DNA of 64,000 nucleotides. Source: Trissonchulus latispiculum. Lineage: Eukaryota; Nematoda; Enoplea; Enoplida; Ironidae. The position numbers and the translations under genes are program-made. How positions within the stretch are numbered: the first letter of the stretch is position 1; every line of letters starts with the position of its first letter. This document shows, piece by piece, positions 10,937 through 22,082 of the stretch. The notes beneath the pieces are model-generated. The model did no database searches and was not told where the DNA came from. It worked only from the letters and a program-made list of their open reading frames with translations. The stretch is from NCBI GenBank assembly GCA_030248195.1, contig JASAND010022965.1:1-64000 (forward strand), in the 5' to 3' direction.

Positions 10937-11053
10937 CCTGAACCATCAATGTCAACCATGAACTCTGCAACTGAGCCAGGATCCATATAGTGACGGAGCA
11001 AAACCACGTGATCCCTAATTTTCTCTACAACACAATCCAAATTTAGAATCTAA
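10933..11053 (-). CDS. C-terminal tail of an unidentified Polinton-like gene
   Basis: About 39 codons (including RDHVVLLRHYMDPGSVAEF) read into a TGA that overlaps the next gene's ATG. The frame is closed by a stop near 11053, so only a tail remains. The overlap suggests it belonged to the same gene cluster. Its function is unknown. Confidence 0.3.
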
Positions 11054-11279
11054 CTACTTATTGATGAACCAATTTTGCTTCATTAGCAGTATAAGTTTCA
11101 TGGATGTTGTTGAGGAACAACTCCCAAAGTTACGAGCATTGTTGTGAACATTAAATGAACATACGATATTCAATGCTAAACTGTGAACATGCAGTTGAAC
11201 ATGCTGCGAACTATGCTCGACATTATTGGTAGATGAAATAGACCTTTCCTTCTAAAATTTTCAACATCTTTGAAATTGG

Positions 11280-12110
11280 AGCAAAAAGAAATTTCACTCA
11301 TCATGTCATCATTTCACATAATATTCTCATCATCTTATCACGGGAGCAAAACTGTGGTGGTCAAAGCAAATGGTCACCCAAAAGTTGAGAGTCAAAATAA
11401 CACCCAAACATTTCTACTCATCACATATAACTTTCACACCTGATTAACCTGATTAACTTTCACGGTGGGAGCTAATTAGTCACCGACAATTGGGATCCAA
11501 AATCACCACTCAAAAGTTGAGAGCAAAAATGTCATCCAGAAGTTGGAGCAAAACAGTCGCCAAAAGGCGGGAGCAAAACAATCAACCAAAAGTGGGAGCA
11601 AAACAGTCATCCAAAAGTGAGAGCAAAATGGTCACCCTGAAGTGAGGGCAAAATGCCACCCAAAAGTGAAAGCAAAAATGTCACCCAAAAGTGAGAGCAA
11701 AAGTGTCATCCAAAAGTAAGAGCAAAAGTGTCACCCAAACGTTGAGAGTCAAATAGTCATCCAAAAGTTGATAGTCAAATCATCACCCAAAATTTTCACT
11801 CTTCACATATATTTTCATTACCAATTACAGTGGGATCCAAAATCACCACCCAAAAGTTGAGAGCAAAAGTGTTACCCAAAAGTTGAGAGTCAAAATGGCA
11901 CCCTTCGTCAAATTTCTACTCACACGTATAAGCCGGTTTAACTTCCACAGTGGAAGCTAATTAGCCACCCAAATTTGGGATCCAAAATCACCACCCAAAA
12001 GTTAAGAGTAAAAATTTCACCCAAAAGTGGGAGCAAAATAGGCACCCAAAAATGGGAGCAAAACTGGCACGCAAAGGCTGCTCAAAATCGGGAGCAAAAT
12101 GGATCCCAAA
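11280..12110. repeat. Minisatellite, about 25-bp unit, with higher-order structure
   Basis: Dozens of diverged units follow the pattern AGTGGGAGCAAAATGTCACC with CAAA between units. Three interspersed blocks containing TTTCTACTCATCACATATA- and GGGATCCAAAATCACCAC-like sequence (about 11410, 11796 and 11910) show longer repeat units. The only sizeable open frame is an artefact of the repeat. Confidence 0.85.
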
Positions 12111-12149
12111 GAGCGTTCATGGATCTCTCTATTACTACTGCTACTACTT

Positions 12150-12250
12150 TAACCATTACTAATCCTACTATTCTACAAAGGCTTTTGTATTTATCATCTA
12201 CCAAAGTTATTTCTGTAGTTTCTGCTGGAATATTTTTAAGAGTGTGGCTA
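12150..12250. mobile_element. Fragment of CACTCTTA-type MITE
   Basis: Its sequence ATTCTACAAAGGCTTTTGTA and TCTGTAGTTTCTGCTGGAAT, ending at AAGAGTG, matches the right part of the MITEs at 31453-32161 and about 16240-16985. Confidence 0.6.
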
Positions 12251-12548
12251 TATCTCACGATTGAAGAAAGCTAGAAGCGAAAGCAAAAATATAGAGCACA
12301 ACGAGATCTTTCGAATAAATGTGTTATAACTGTGCACTAGTTGTCAAACTGTCAAAAATTTGCAAAAACTGCACTAAAAGCAAATGTCAAAGTTTCGAAA
12401 CGGGATTGCGCTGGGTATTAGAAAGCTAAAATAAGTGCTTTTGGGAAGTTTCATCAAATATTATTTTGATTTGAGCCGTCAACAAACAATACGTACCCGA
12501 AAAGAATCACCACCTTAAATGATGAATTTAATTCAAACTGTATGATAC

Positions 12549-12749
12549 CTGACAGTAAATAAAGTCGTCCTCCAATCGAGAATGGACTGTCAAAATTCTC
12601 ATGTAGGCCATCGGCATTAAAATAACGCAAAATAGAGTGGCGACTGTACTCAACACGATACCACCAAATAATATTCGTTTCATACGATCTAGATCATCCA
12701 CGGTTATGGTTCCACATACATTGAAATCATCAGGCAAAGACTTCTTCAT
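12549..12749 (-). CDS. Nematode cuticle collagen N-terminal domain exon
   Basis: 67 codons from ATG at 12749 to a donor (CAG, then GTATCA) at 12549/12548, in phase 0. Residues about 29-50 form a membrane segment (VLSTVATLFCVILMPMAYM). A motif like RILTVHSRLEDDFIYC follows, which is the typical Col_cuticle_N domain pattern: hydrophobic helix, then SELxxEIxFC. Such proteins are type II membrane precursors of secreted cuticle collagens. The expected Gly-X-Y exons are not visible downstream on this strand, which is occupied by a minisatellite and viral-like genes. This is either an orphan or truncated exon or the first exon of a gene with a very long intron. It is the best clue to the host phylum. 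Confidence 0.65.
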
Positions 12750-12769
12750 GTTGCAAAATTGATTATCCT

Positions 12770-13526
12770 AAATCATATACTTGATTCAGTAAGTAAAATG
12801 CTCAAATAGGGATAGGGATCGTTCCTGGTCAATCTTACAGCTGACGAAAAATGTTGGATCAGACTGTTAAGTTAAATTGATTAAGTTTCAGTTAACTTTG
12901 CAAGAGGGAATTTCATTTTTCTCATCATGGCGGGTTTTCCAAACTTTACAAGTCAGGCTCAGGAAGCGTTTAGTACAACTTTTATTCTGTAGGGATGGGT
13001 AAGAGGGTCGTGGATAGACACCAACCTGGGTCAGTCCAGAAACCGAATTTGTAGCACAGATGTGGCAGAGTTTGCAGATGTGAGTTCAAACCAGACAATA
13101 ACAGGCCTGCCGGCGCTTGAAATCCCTGTAATAGTTCAGTAGTTTAGTCAAACGTTAGTGTGAATCACATTATATAGTGGCAGGTTGAGCCAATAATGCA
13201 GTTACAATTTCAATCCTGCAACTGCAATAGTAGGAAGAAATAATTGTTGTTTTTAATAACGCATGGAAACGATAACGATATTTTTAATAGTTTAATAGTT
13301 TAATTTAATAATTTTTAATGTTATTTGTATTTTGTACACAACGGTCCATGCACGGACGAAACCCGGTTTTATCAATTTAGCAATAACTTAGGTTGTTTTT
13401 ATAGATACCGATAGAAGCAGATCAGAGGAATGTGTTATCATCCATATAAATATAGCCTACGAGCCTACCCTATTGAAATATAATAACTAGTTAGAAGCTA
13501 CACAGTAATCTGCAATTAATATAAAT
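12770..13526. other. No recognisable gene
   Basis: AT-rich sequence between the collagen exon and the hAT element. I see no exon, RNA gene or repeat with clear ends. Confidence 0.5.
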
Positions 13527-14642
13527 GCTCAGCCATAGTTGGCTCCGGGTCCGGGTACCCGCGGGCCGGGCCGGATCTGGGTCCAAATTTCGGAACCGCG
13601 GGTCCGGGTACCCACGGGTCCGTTTCCGGGTCCGGGTCTGGATACGCCAATATTTGCATTTCAGAAGTGGCGGGCGACTATGACTAGTGCCTTAGCGTGT
13701 GTTCAGCGTTAAGTTGTATGTTTCAAAGTGCGTAACGTTAAGTATTAAGCATTCAGGCAATTATACAGTGATAAAAAATAAATATTAGCCCAGGGATAAA
13801 AAGTACACCAACGGAGTATACCTTTTTTATTCATTATCCCAATGAAAAGCCGCTTTCCATTGAAGACTGGCGGCGACAGAGTTTTTGAGATCTATTGATG
13901 TAAAGCTATTGAAGCAGGGTTTTAAAGCCAAGCCATGAACAATTTTGTGTAGGCACATTAAAGTCACCCACTCTATAGCATAAACAGTTTTCTCGTTTTC
14001 ATAATTTCGCTTCACATGTATCCTTTGTAATGTCACAGTAGGTATTTTCATAAAAAAAGCATATACATACCGTATTTGCGAGATATAACAATTAAATTTG
14101 GTTGTTGTTGTGTCACTGAAAACTGAAAAATCTAATCTTATATAAACTCAGCCTCAGCTATTTATCATACCTAGCTCATAGATATATAGTTTTTGTTTAT
14201 TACTTGCTTTTAGTTTTCAACCTTACTTATTATCATAGTGTCGAATTGACAGTTTGAATCTACTTTTCGACCGCATTAGACGTAGTTTAGGATTTCGAAT
14301 TTCGAATTCTGATCTTCACTGATTTCTTTTTGTTCGTAGATTTATAATTATTTAATTAATATATTGTTATTTTATTGAGTTCTATCTCTGAGTTTCAGCT
14401 TTCATTTAACGTTTTTCATTCAGCTTGTGTTTAATCAAAATTTAAAATTCCCTGAACGCATAGACTAAATATTCGTTTCAACTAAAACAATTGTTAGCAA
14501 AAATTAACAGCTTAACGTGAATTTTATCGTTTTATTATTATTTTATTATTTTGTCGTCAATTACGACAACCTTATTTGCAGCCTATATTTTCGTTTGTTT
14601 TTAGCCTATTTGTTATTTGTTTATTGAAGCCGAAAGATTTCA

Positions 14643-17516
14643 ATGCAGTCTTTGACTCCAAGCTCGAGGACTGTTGAAACCGTTCTTCGAAATAAGGATC
14701 CTTCATATGAGCTTAAGCCAAACGGTTCCAGCCGATCTCCCCTATTGGCCGGATTTCATTTAATTTGTCGTAACAATGTCGAGCTTAGCAATTTGTGTGC
14801 TTGTCAGAAATGCTTTAAAGTCTTAACCTATCGCAACAAGCAAGGCGACAACATTGACACTACTAGCCTTAAAAGCATTTAGAGTCTTGCTCAAAGTCTT
14901 CTAAGCCCATTTCTGCAGGCCAGCTTTCCCTAAGGTCTACTATGTCACAATCGCTCCAGTTTACCCAATCAGAACGGTATGCCGTCACTAAAGCTTTGGT
15001 GAAATTTGTTCTCTTCGGGCACCATTCGTTCAGGTCAGTCGAGAGCGAAGGGCTGGCGTCATTATGCAAAGCTTTCGTTGATTTAACCAATAGGAAGCAA
15101 ACTAAATTTGACATTTCCTCAGTCATGCAGGTACGAAGAGGGGTGGCCGCTGAAGTGCATCGTCAGGCTGACTTACTGAAGGACTCCATCAAAGAATACT
15201 TAAAATTTTCCGTGAAAACAAATGCGTTGGAGTCACAGTTGACCTCGCCACGGACGATCAAATGAAAAGATCATACATGGATGTCCATGCAATTTGGATT
15301 GATGAGAAATTTAACTTTTCTAATTGTCCGATAACAGTGAAGCATTTTGGTTTAGAAGCACACAATGCTGAAAATATTCTTAATTTGTTCTCTAAAATCT
15401 CGAATGAATTTGGCTTGGACACAAACGAGGTTGTAATTACAACAGACTGCGGTGCAAATATTTCAGCTGCATTTCGTGATAACATCAATCTAAATTGCAT
15501 GGACCATCGGCTTCATACTGTTGTCCACAATGCCTGGACTACTGTGTTGGACCAGTCTAGCGAAGCCAAGGCGTTTGAGGAAACTGTTTCCGCACTATGC
15601 AGTTACGCAAAATCAACTACCCTTATTCAAGAACAGCTCCCCTGCACCTTGAAATTTGGAGGGAACACTCGTCCGTGGACGGCAATGTTCCAACGCGCCA
15701 AATCTATTCACGAAAGTGCATCCGCGCTGCGGGAAGTTTTGGCTACCAGAGATCGCCTCGGCCTGCTACTTATCGTCGATCTGACAATGAACGAACAATT
15801 AATGACTCTGTGGTAAATTTTCTTCAATCGTCAAAATGCTAGAAATTGGCGACCATCCATCGATCCAAAACGTCTGTCCATCATACTATGCCTTAGCTAA
15901 TTTGTGTCGGGTTGATCCTGCAGATCACAGAGTGCTGAAGTTGTTTAAGTCCGCATTTCTGAAAGTCCTTGATGCGAAATTCTGGACATCTATAATAGCA
16001 TTTCACTGGCTTGGTTGCTTTTTGGATCCTAGCCTCAAAAGTTTCAAATTTATCCCTACCGCTACGGTTTCAGATCGAATCTTTTTCGGTCAGCTTCAGC
16101 TTGACGTTGAAAAATGGACCAAATATGAAATGCTACGCATTATTCAAGATGCAAGCCCAGCTCCAGGTAATTCTTGTTATTAGATAAACATCAGCGATTC
16201 CGTAAAAATGTAAGACAAACGAAACTTAAATAATTTGTAGTTTCTACAAAGGTGCTCAGAGTAGTTTCCTGTAGTATTTCCTGCAGTAAAGAAATCTACT
16301 TTTTTACAAGAGTTTTCAGTAGAAAGTACTAAAGATATCTGTGTTTTTCGACTTTTTGATCTTAAATGAGATCATAAACCTGTAGTTTTTACAAAACAAT
16401 ACCCGTAATTTTTACTAGATCGACCTGTTCATGCAAAAGGGAGTGCAAACAGGAGCAGGGGGAAGTGGAACGGCAGCTCCCAAAGTATTTTCGGCAGGGA
16501 GCAGCCGGTCACCCTCAGTTTGCGTTATCAGCGGATCGAGTAATAACCATACGTGTGCTTGGGGGGGGGGGGGGGTTTGGGGGGTTTGGGGGGGGGTTTC
16601 ACCCCCCAGACCGGCGCTCACCCCCCCCCAGAGGGGTCCCTCACCCCCCCAGAATCCGGATTTTTCTGGTAAAAAACCGGAAAAATCCGGTTTTTCTGCG
16701 GTTCGGCCGCCCTTCACCCCTCCCCAGAACTTCCCCTCCTGCACATGTCTGGTAATAACCTGTAGAGTAAACCCGTAGAGTAAACCGGTTTCATTTGTAT
16801 TGAATACTGGTCTAACTTAACTTGTAATCTATTCTACCAAAGCCTATCCGGTAAAAACTAAGAAGGATGTCTTGTAAAAATTACAAGACGTGTCCTGTAA
16901 AAATTACAAGACGTAACCTGTATTTCTACAAAACCTTTTGTAAAAGTAATTCGTGTAGTTTCTACTGGACCTTTTCCGAGAGTGTGCCCATGCTGATCAC
17001 AGAACGAGTGGGTTAGACATGCTAAGGACAAGGAGTGATAGATTGGTTATGTTATTCATGCCCTGCTAATTTTAGGTGAGCCCAGTTTTGAGATGTCCCA
17101 GTCCGGAACCGCAAATGCGGAGCCCATACCAAGCAGCAACGACGATGACCCGTTTGCCAGTTTTCGCCCTGATCGAAGACCTGAATCTCACCGTTCTGCC
17201 ATCATCAGTGCTGAAGAAGTAGCAGATTCTGAATTCCAAAGCTACAAAGATCGCCATATTCATATAATCATTGGAAGTGGCAATGAATCCATTGATTTTC
17301 TGGAAAACTGCAGATGACTTGCCTGTCATGCAATCTTTGGCACGACGCATTTTTTCTATGTCCGCTTCGTCTGCTCCGTCAGAGCGTGACTTTTCTTCCT
17401 GAATCTCACTGTCACTGATCGTCGGGGCCGATTGGTTCCTAGCACCGTTGAAGCAGTTGAACTTTTAGGAGCAGGAATCAAAAAAGAGCTTGTGAAAATT
17501 TAATCGAAGTCAATGC
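14643..17516 (+). pseudogene. hAT transposase, frameshifted, with one intron
   Basis: The product would be a hAT-superfamily DDE/RNase H-like transposase. In order: a BED-type zinc finger near the N-terminus (CACQKC, completed by HLESC in a shifted frame at 14876); a helical region (14942-15230); the catalytic-core part with VITTDCGANISAAF and INLNCMDHRLH (about 15430-15520); a PWTAMFQR segment (about 15670); a helical stretch (15836-16160); a donor at 16166/16167 and an acceptor at 17075/17076; and the hAT C-terminal dimerisation motif (LARRIFSMSASSAPSERDFS, about 17338-17397). Breaks include frameshifts at about 14875, 15235, 15810 and 17295 and an in-frame TGA right after the dimerisation motif. 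The protein cannot be made intact. It identifies its 4.2-kb element as hAT. Confidence 0.85.
16240..16985. mobile_element. CACTCTTA-type MITE inside the hAT transposase intron
   Basis: The right end TTTCTACTGGACCTTTTCCG followed by AGAGTG and the recurring TTTCTACAAAGGTGCTC, TTACAAGA and CCTGTAGTTT motifs match the element at 31453-32161. The middle has a G-run/C-run tract (16560-16735). The left boundary is uncertain. Confidence 0.6.
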
Positions 17517-17756
17517 ATTAAAGCATTGTTGTAACTTTTGTGTAGCTGATTAATTTTGCAATATGTATGCTTATATTGAGTTAGAAAATGTGCTCAAAGC
17601 CAGCAAACTGCAGTAATGAAGTCGTATTACATAAAGGGTCCAGTTAAAAGCCCGGGTGCCCGGATCCGGGCCTGACTGGGTCCGGGTATGAATATGCGGG
17701 TCCGGGTCCGGGCCGGGTCCGAAAATTTGGACCCGGAGCCAACTCTGTGCTCAGCC

Positions 17757-19659
17757 GTTGCTTGTTAATCGACCTTAACATCTCTAAAGTAAAATTACTT
17801 TTACAAACATGGAAAACAAAACCCTTCTAAAAACTATAATGGACGATTTATAGACTAATGCAAATAAGATTTGAACATTTGTCTAATTTCATCCTTAAAA
17901 CAGAAGATGGAAAAATCAGTGCGGAAAGTGAAACAGTAATTTCGTTTCGAGCGAGTAAAGTTTATTTTAGTTTTTAAAATAACAGTATTAAACTGGTTTT
18001 CATAAAACACTGGAAGCGACTTTGTTTTATATGCATTAATTTCTGCCTGAACGAATTTTCCTAACAATAATTGGTTTGCTATCTAAACCAACACCAACCA
18101 CCTAAAATGTCGTTTCCATTTTAAAATTAAAAATGTAAAAGTGTACAAGAAATCTTTGTTCGGTCCGACGCAGCAATGACTTGAAATGCTGTTGTCTATG
18201 TTCAGCAAAAAGAGTACATACATCCCATGCCGGTTTGGCTAGACGACTGTTATTTATTAAACTACCACGAGGACTGTGCACCAGAACAGAACATTTCGAC
18301 GACGCTTCACCGTGCATATATAATTGATTGTTATAAAGTTTTCTGCTATAATGCTGAATGCTGATATGCCAAAAGTGAAAAGACTAAATTTCGAAGAGGT
18401 CGTTGGCTTGAGTGCTACAAGGGTTACAGTTTTATTCTAAGTTGTAAAAAATGAAAGTTCGCGTATGTATTGCTGAATAAACGAGGTCTTGACTAACTGC
18501 AGGTTCTAGGTCGGTAGTAAATCTATAAATCCTATAAAGCCTATAAATCCTTCACTCGTGCCTAACAATTAAAATGTACACAAAATAAATCTTGAACACG
18601 ATCTTTAATTTAATCGATTTAATCGATCGATTTAATTATATAAATTTCCCAGACCATAATTATACATTGGCAATCATTCACAAACTAGAACCCAAAAGCC
18701 ACTGTACTGTAGCTCATCAATAATCGATACCGACTCCCATCTTAGAATTACCCAAAGTGACTCCATTTTCTAAACTACTGAAGTAGCTAACTTTTAAATA
18801 GCCTTAGCATTTGCCAGAAACTGCATACAAAAATCAGAAAATCTCAAAGCATTATTTCACATAAGGTTCTTATTATTTCTCATTTACAATACGGACTATA
18901 CGATCTGGCAAAAAAGAAATGTTTCTTATAGTACCTCGCGATTCTTGGTTTGATGAAAATTGGTACAGTTAAAATGATAAACAAAAGAAAAAATCGTCTG
19001 AAGTCGTCTGCAATCTGAATCAGAAATTGGGGATTTAGAGCTGAGAGAGGCTGAACCCGGGGCAATTGAAAGATGAAGAAAAGGCATCCTGCCTGAACCT
19101 TTTCCTAAGTTTAGAAAAACAGAAGAATATTCTGAGTCTGAAGAACGCGTAAACCAGCATTGCATTGCATTGCAGTCCTACCATGAAATCAGTTGAGTTC
19201 TGCAGGTGACGCTGCAAATAAATAAAGCACAAAATGCTTATATGCTAGATGCTAATGCTAGAATTTCATGGCAACTTAGATTAAGATTACATGTTGATGT
19301 CATGCACCAGGATGCAAGCTAACGGTTCGTATCATTCTGTGATCAGGCAAAAAAGGGCATCCCCCTGATATTTAATTTTAACATAGTTTATAATCGTCAG
19401 AGATCAACGACAACGGACAAACAAAAATTGCCGGAAAAGCTGGACATCGACAATAGAACTTTCAAAATTTACAGAGATCGCTGAAAGTTTTCCATTACTT
19501 TTGTCACAAAAAATGACAAAAACATTGAATATGTCTGCTTAAAAATGCAACCAAATAACTATACTATAGTATACTATTTTTAGACGGCCGCTTCCAAACG
19601 CTTTTTATTCTGGCCGTCAGACCATGCAATCTAACCTGATCGTTAATTTAAATGTGCAA
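17757..19659. other. No recognisable gene
   Basis: AT-rich intergenic sequence with a short TCGATT-rich stretch near 18610-18640. Open frames on both strands are short and show no family pattern. Confidence 0.5.
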
Positions 19660-19663
19660 TTAA

Positions 19664-21061
19664 GGGGGGGGGGCTACGAACGGGTTGGCACGACATCGTC
19701 GGAGAGATCTATTTCCCCCCAACGTTAGGCGACATATCAAATTAAAAAAGTTTAGAGTGGGCAACAATAACAATATATCTCATATACACCGTTTTTGGCA
19801 GAACGCCAAAGTACAAATTTTAGTTCGAAAAATGGGATTTTTTAAAAAGGGTTTTCAGCTCTGGTGAATTAACGGTTTGACCAATTCTGAAAATTTCAGC
19901 CATAGATGTTAACTGTTACTAGTGCTAAATATTAAAAGTATTCCGACTTTCGAGCGTTGCTTTCTTCTTCAGCTATAACAGCTCAAAGTTTGAAATTTGG
20001 CAAAAAGTTGCAATGTGACCGTACGCCGTTTTCGATCTAATAAAATTGACAGCCCCTAGCCTACCCCAGCTTTTTACCAGATATTAGGCTCTAATAGGGG
20101 CAAACTGTCTGTGAGTTTCAAGGGTTTTGGTTTTCTGGTTAGTGTGCTAGCAAACTTTTTGTTAAGAAATAACCCTTATTTTTGGGCCTGAAAAGCTAGC
20201 TAAGCGCAGTAAAAATGGGGTCAAAAAATTTTTTGTCTCCGATTTTGCCGAAAAGGTGCTTATAGGGGTTATTTGACCTGCTGAATCCGAATATGAAATC
20301 CGTTTTTCGATATGACGCTTCCTTCATTCAGTATGCGCTTACAACTGTCTTAGAGCTTTTTGGAGCGATCGCCATCCATACTTTGAGAAATCAATCTAGC
20401 ATTTCTAAACATTGGAGCGAGGTCTAGTGACATAGCTTTCGGCACATCTTGGTACACTCACTGGCCTGTAATGTGCAAAGTTTCAGCCGATTCTTCCACA
20501 GTATTTTGGAGTAATTGGCTCACATCATCGAAATGGCACCAAATAACAGCGACAATATCGATAATATAATCCAGCACTGAGAACGCAGGGATTAACGAAA
20601 TCACGTCATTTATACCAAAGCTAAGACAGATACTTGGAGTATTAATTGCAGCAAAGTTTGGCTCATTTGGTAAACCACAGCTCATTAGAAGTTAGTTAAC
20701 CTCCACCCGTATAGACCTACAACACCCAATATTTCGCACTTTGATCGTATCGCACAGAATCGCAATGGTCTAGAGATTATTTTGCACGATATCAAAGCAC
20801 TATATGTCAGAACTAATTCCTGAAAATTTTGGTACCGTGCCTTGCACATAGCGACCAGGGCGAGGCCAAGTTTGTGTACGTGTCATGTCGAGCTTTTGAC
20901 CGATAACACCAACTTCTGATGGCTCCACAGGACGCTACGCTGCATGGAATTCTTTCAAACTTTAAACTATTTTACACTAAACCTAATACTATTATGTGGC
21001 AAAAGACTAGCTAGCTTTTCCAACATCGAACTTTTAGAGAAATTCGTAGCCCCCCCCCCCC
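19664..21061. mobile_element. TTAA-flanked element with G-run/CTACGAA termini
   Basis: The left end is GGGGGGGGGGCTACGAA after TTAA (19660-19663). The right end is TTCGTAGCCCCCCCCCCCC before TTAA (21062-21065). A TTAA TSD is typical of piggyBac and Kolobok elements. The interior (1.4 kb) encodes no transposase. At about 20225-20350 it carries one arm related to the foldback family (GTCTCCGATTTTGCCGAAAA). Confidence 0.7.
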
Positions 21062-21065
21062 TTAA

Positions 21066-22082
21066 GAGCTAAAACTCGACCACCTAAGCTACACTTTTCA
21101 AGTCTTTGACTTTTAAATATCTAAGCATTAGTTTTAGATGTCAGTTTTCGTTAATTTTGTTGATGTATATATTTAATCTGTTTATCAGTTGCTTCATTAA
21201 GCCATTATTAACTAGCTCATTATTAACTAGACACTATTTGCTGTCCATTTTCTCTTTTGCTTGCCGTAACAGAAAGTCTTGTCTCTGTGCTCCTATTGCA
21301 TCTTGTTCCTGCTAAGCTCCGTGTTAGCTGGGTCTAATCAGCTTCATAGTCAAGTTCCCTTTTATTGATCTTGGGAAAGAGTGCGAGTTGGGACAAATCC
21401 TTCTCTCTGTTAGGAGTTGCTTTCGTTCCTATAACTTGATTATATGAAACGTGTGGTAAATTTATTCATCGAACTGCCTATTAGTGTCTTGTCAGTAAAC
21501 TGTTATTATGAATCAACACATATCTATGAATTAGAGAAATAATAATAAAATCATTGTCTGTCACTGTCTGTCACAGGCCAGCCGAGCCAGGAAACCGCCG
21601 GGCAACAACTCTACTTTACAAACACCCCATATCTTCAGTCTTTCTTGTCTCCTTTCTCAAGCACCGTTTGTAGCATTTGAGTACTGAGTAGCATTCTAAA
21701 ACACTTCATACAACATTGTAAACATTCGCGAGTTACATCTTTTCTGAAATTACTGTACGGCAGAGAATTTCTCCTTTTCCGTGGCGAGATAACGCCCTTT
21801 TTAGGGACCTACTTGTTTCAGTTTTTCACAAATATTATGTCTTGAAAAATAGGGAGTTTTATTTTATTGTATTTGGAACTATTTTGAATCATTTACTTTA
21901 AACACTAGTTTAAGGTACTGATAACGCTTTGTGTAAATTCAACCTTACAGACTTCAATTTGCTGTGAAAATAGATGAAACTTTCCAAATATATTAACTTG
22001 GCGCTCTTTAACATTTAGGATCAGTCCTAGATTTTTAAGTGAAAAGATAAGATCGATTTTTGGCCTTAGTCTCCCAGTAGGT
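21066..22082. other. No recognisable gene
   Basis: AT-rich. It contains a GCCCTTTTTAGGGACCTACT stretch at about 21794-21813 that resembles the 3' end of the hairpin element at 58327-58812. No coding signal. Confidence 0.4.

Larger units (their letters stand above)
13535..17748 (+). mobile_element. hAT transposon, 4.2 kb, exact 8-bp TSD
   Basis: It is flanked by GCTCAGCC at 13527-13534 and 17749-17756. The termini are inverted: AGTTGGCTCCGGGTCC at the left, and GGACCCGGAGCCAACT before CTGT at the right. Subterminal regions are arrays of CCGGGTCC-like motifs. The interior holds a hAT transposase remnant (14643-17516) and a MITE inside its intron. The exact TSD and recognisable ends suggest a fairly young insertion, but the coding part is broken. 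Confidence 0.9.

Noticed and set aside
11280..12110. Regularly spaced repeats that could be taken for a CRISPR array
   Set aside because: Repeats and spacers are both variable versions of the same 25-bp unit, there are no cas genes, and the context is eukaryotic.
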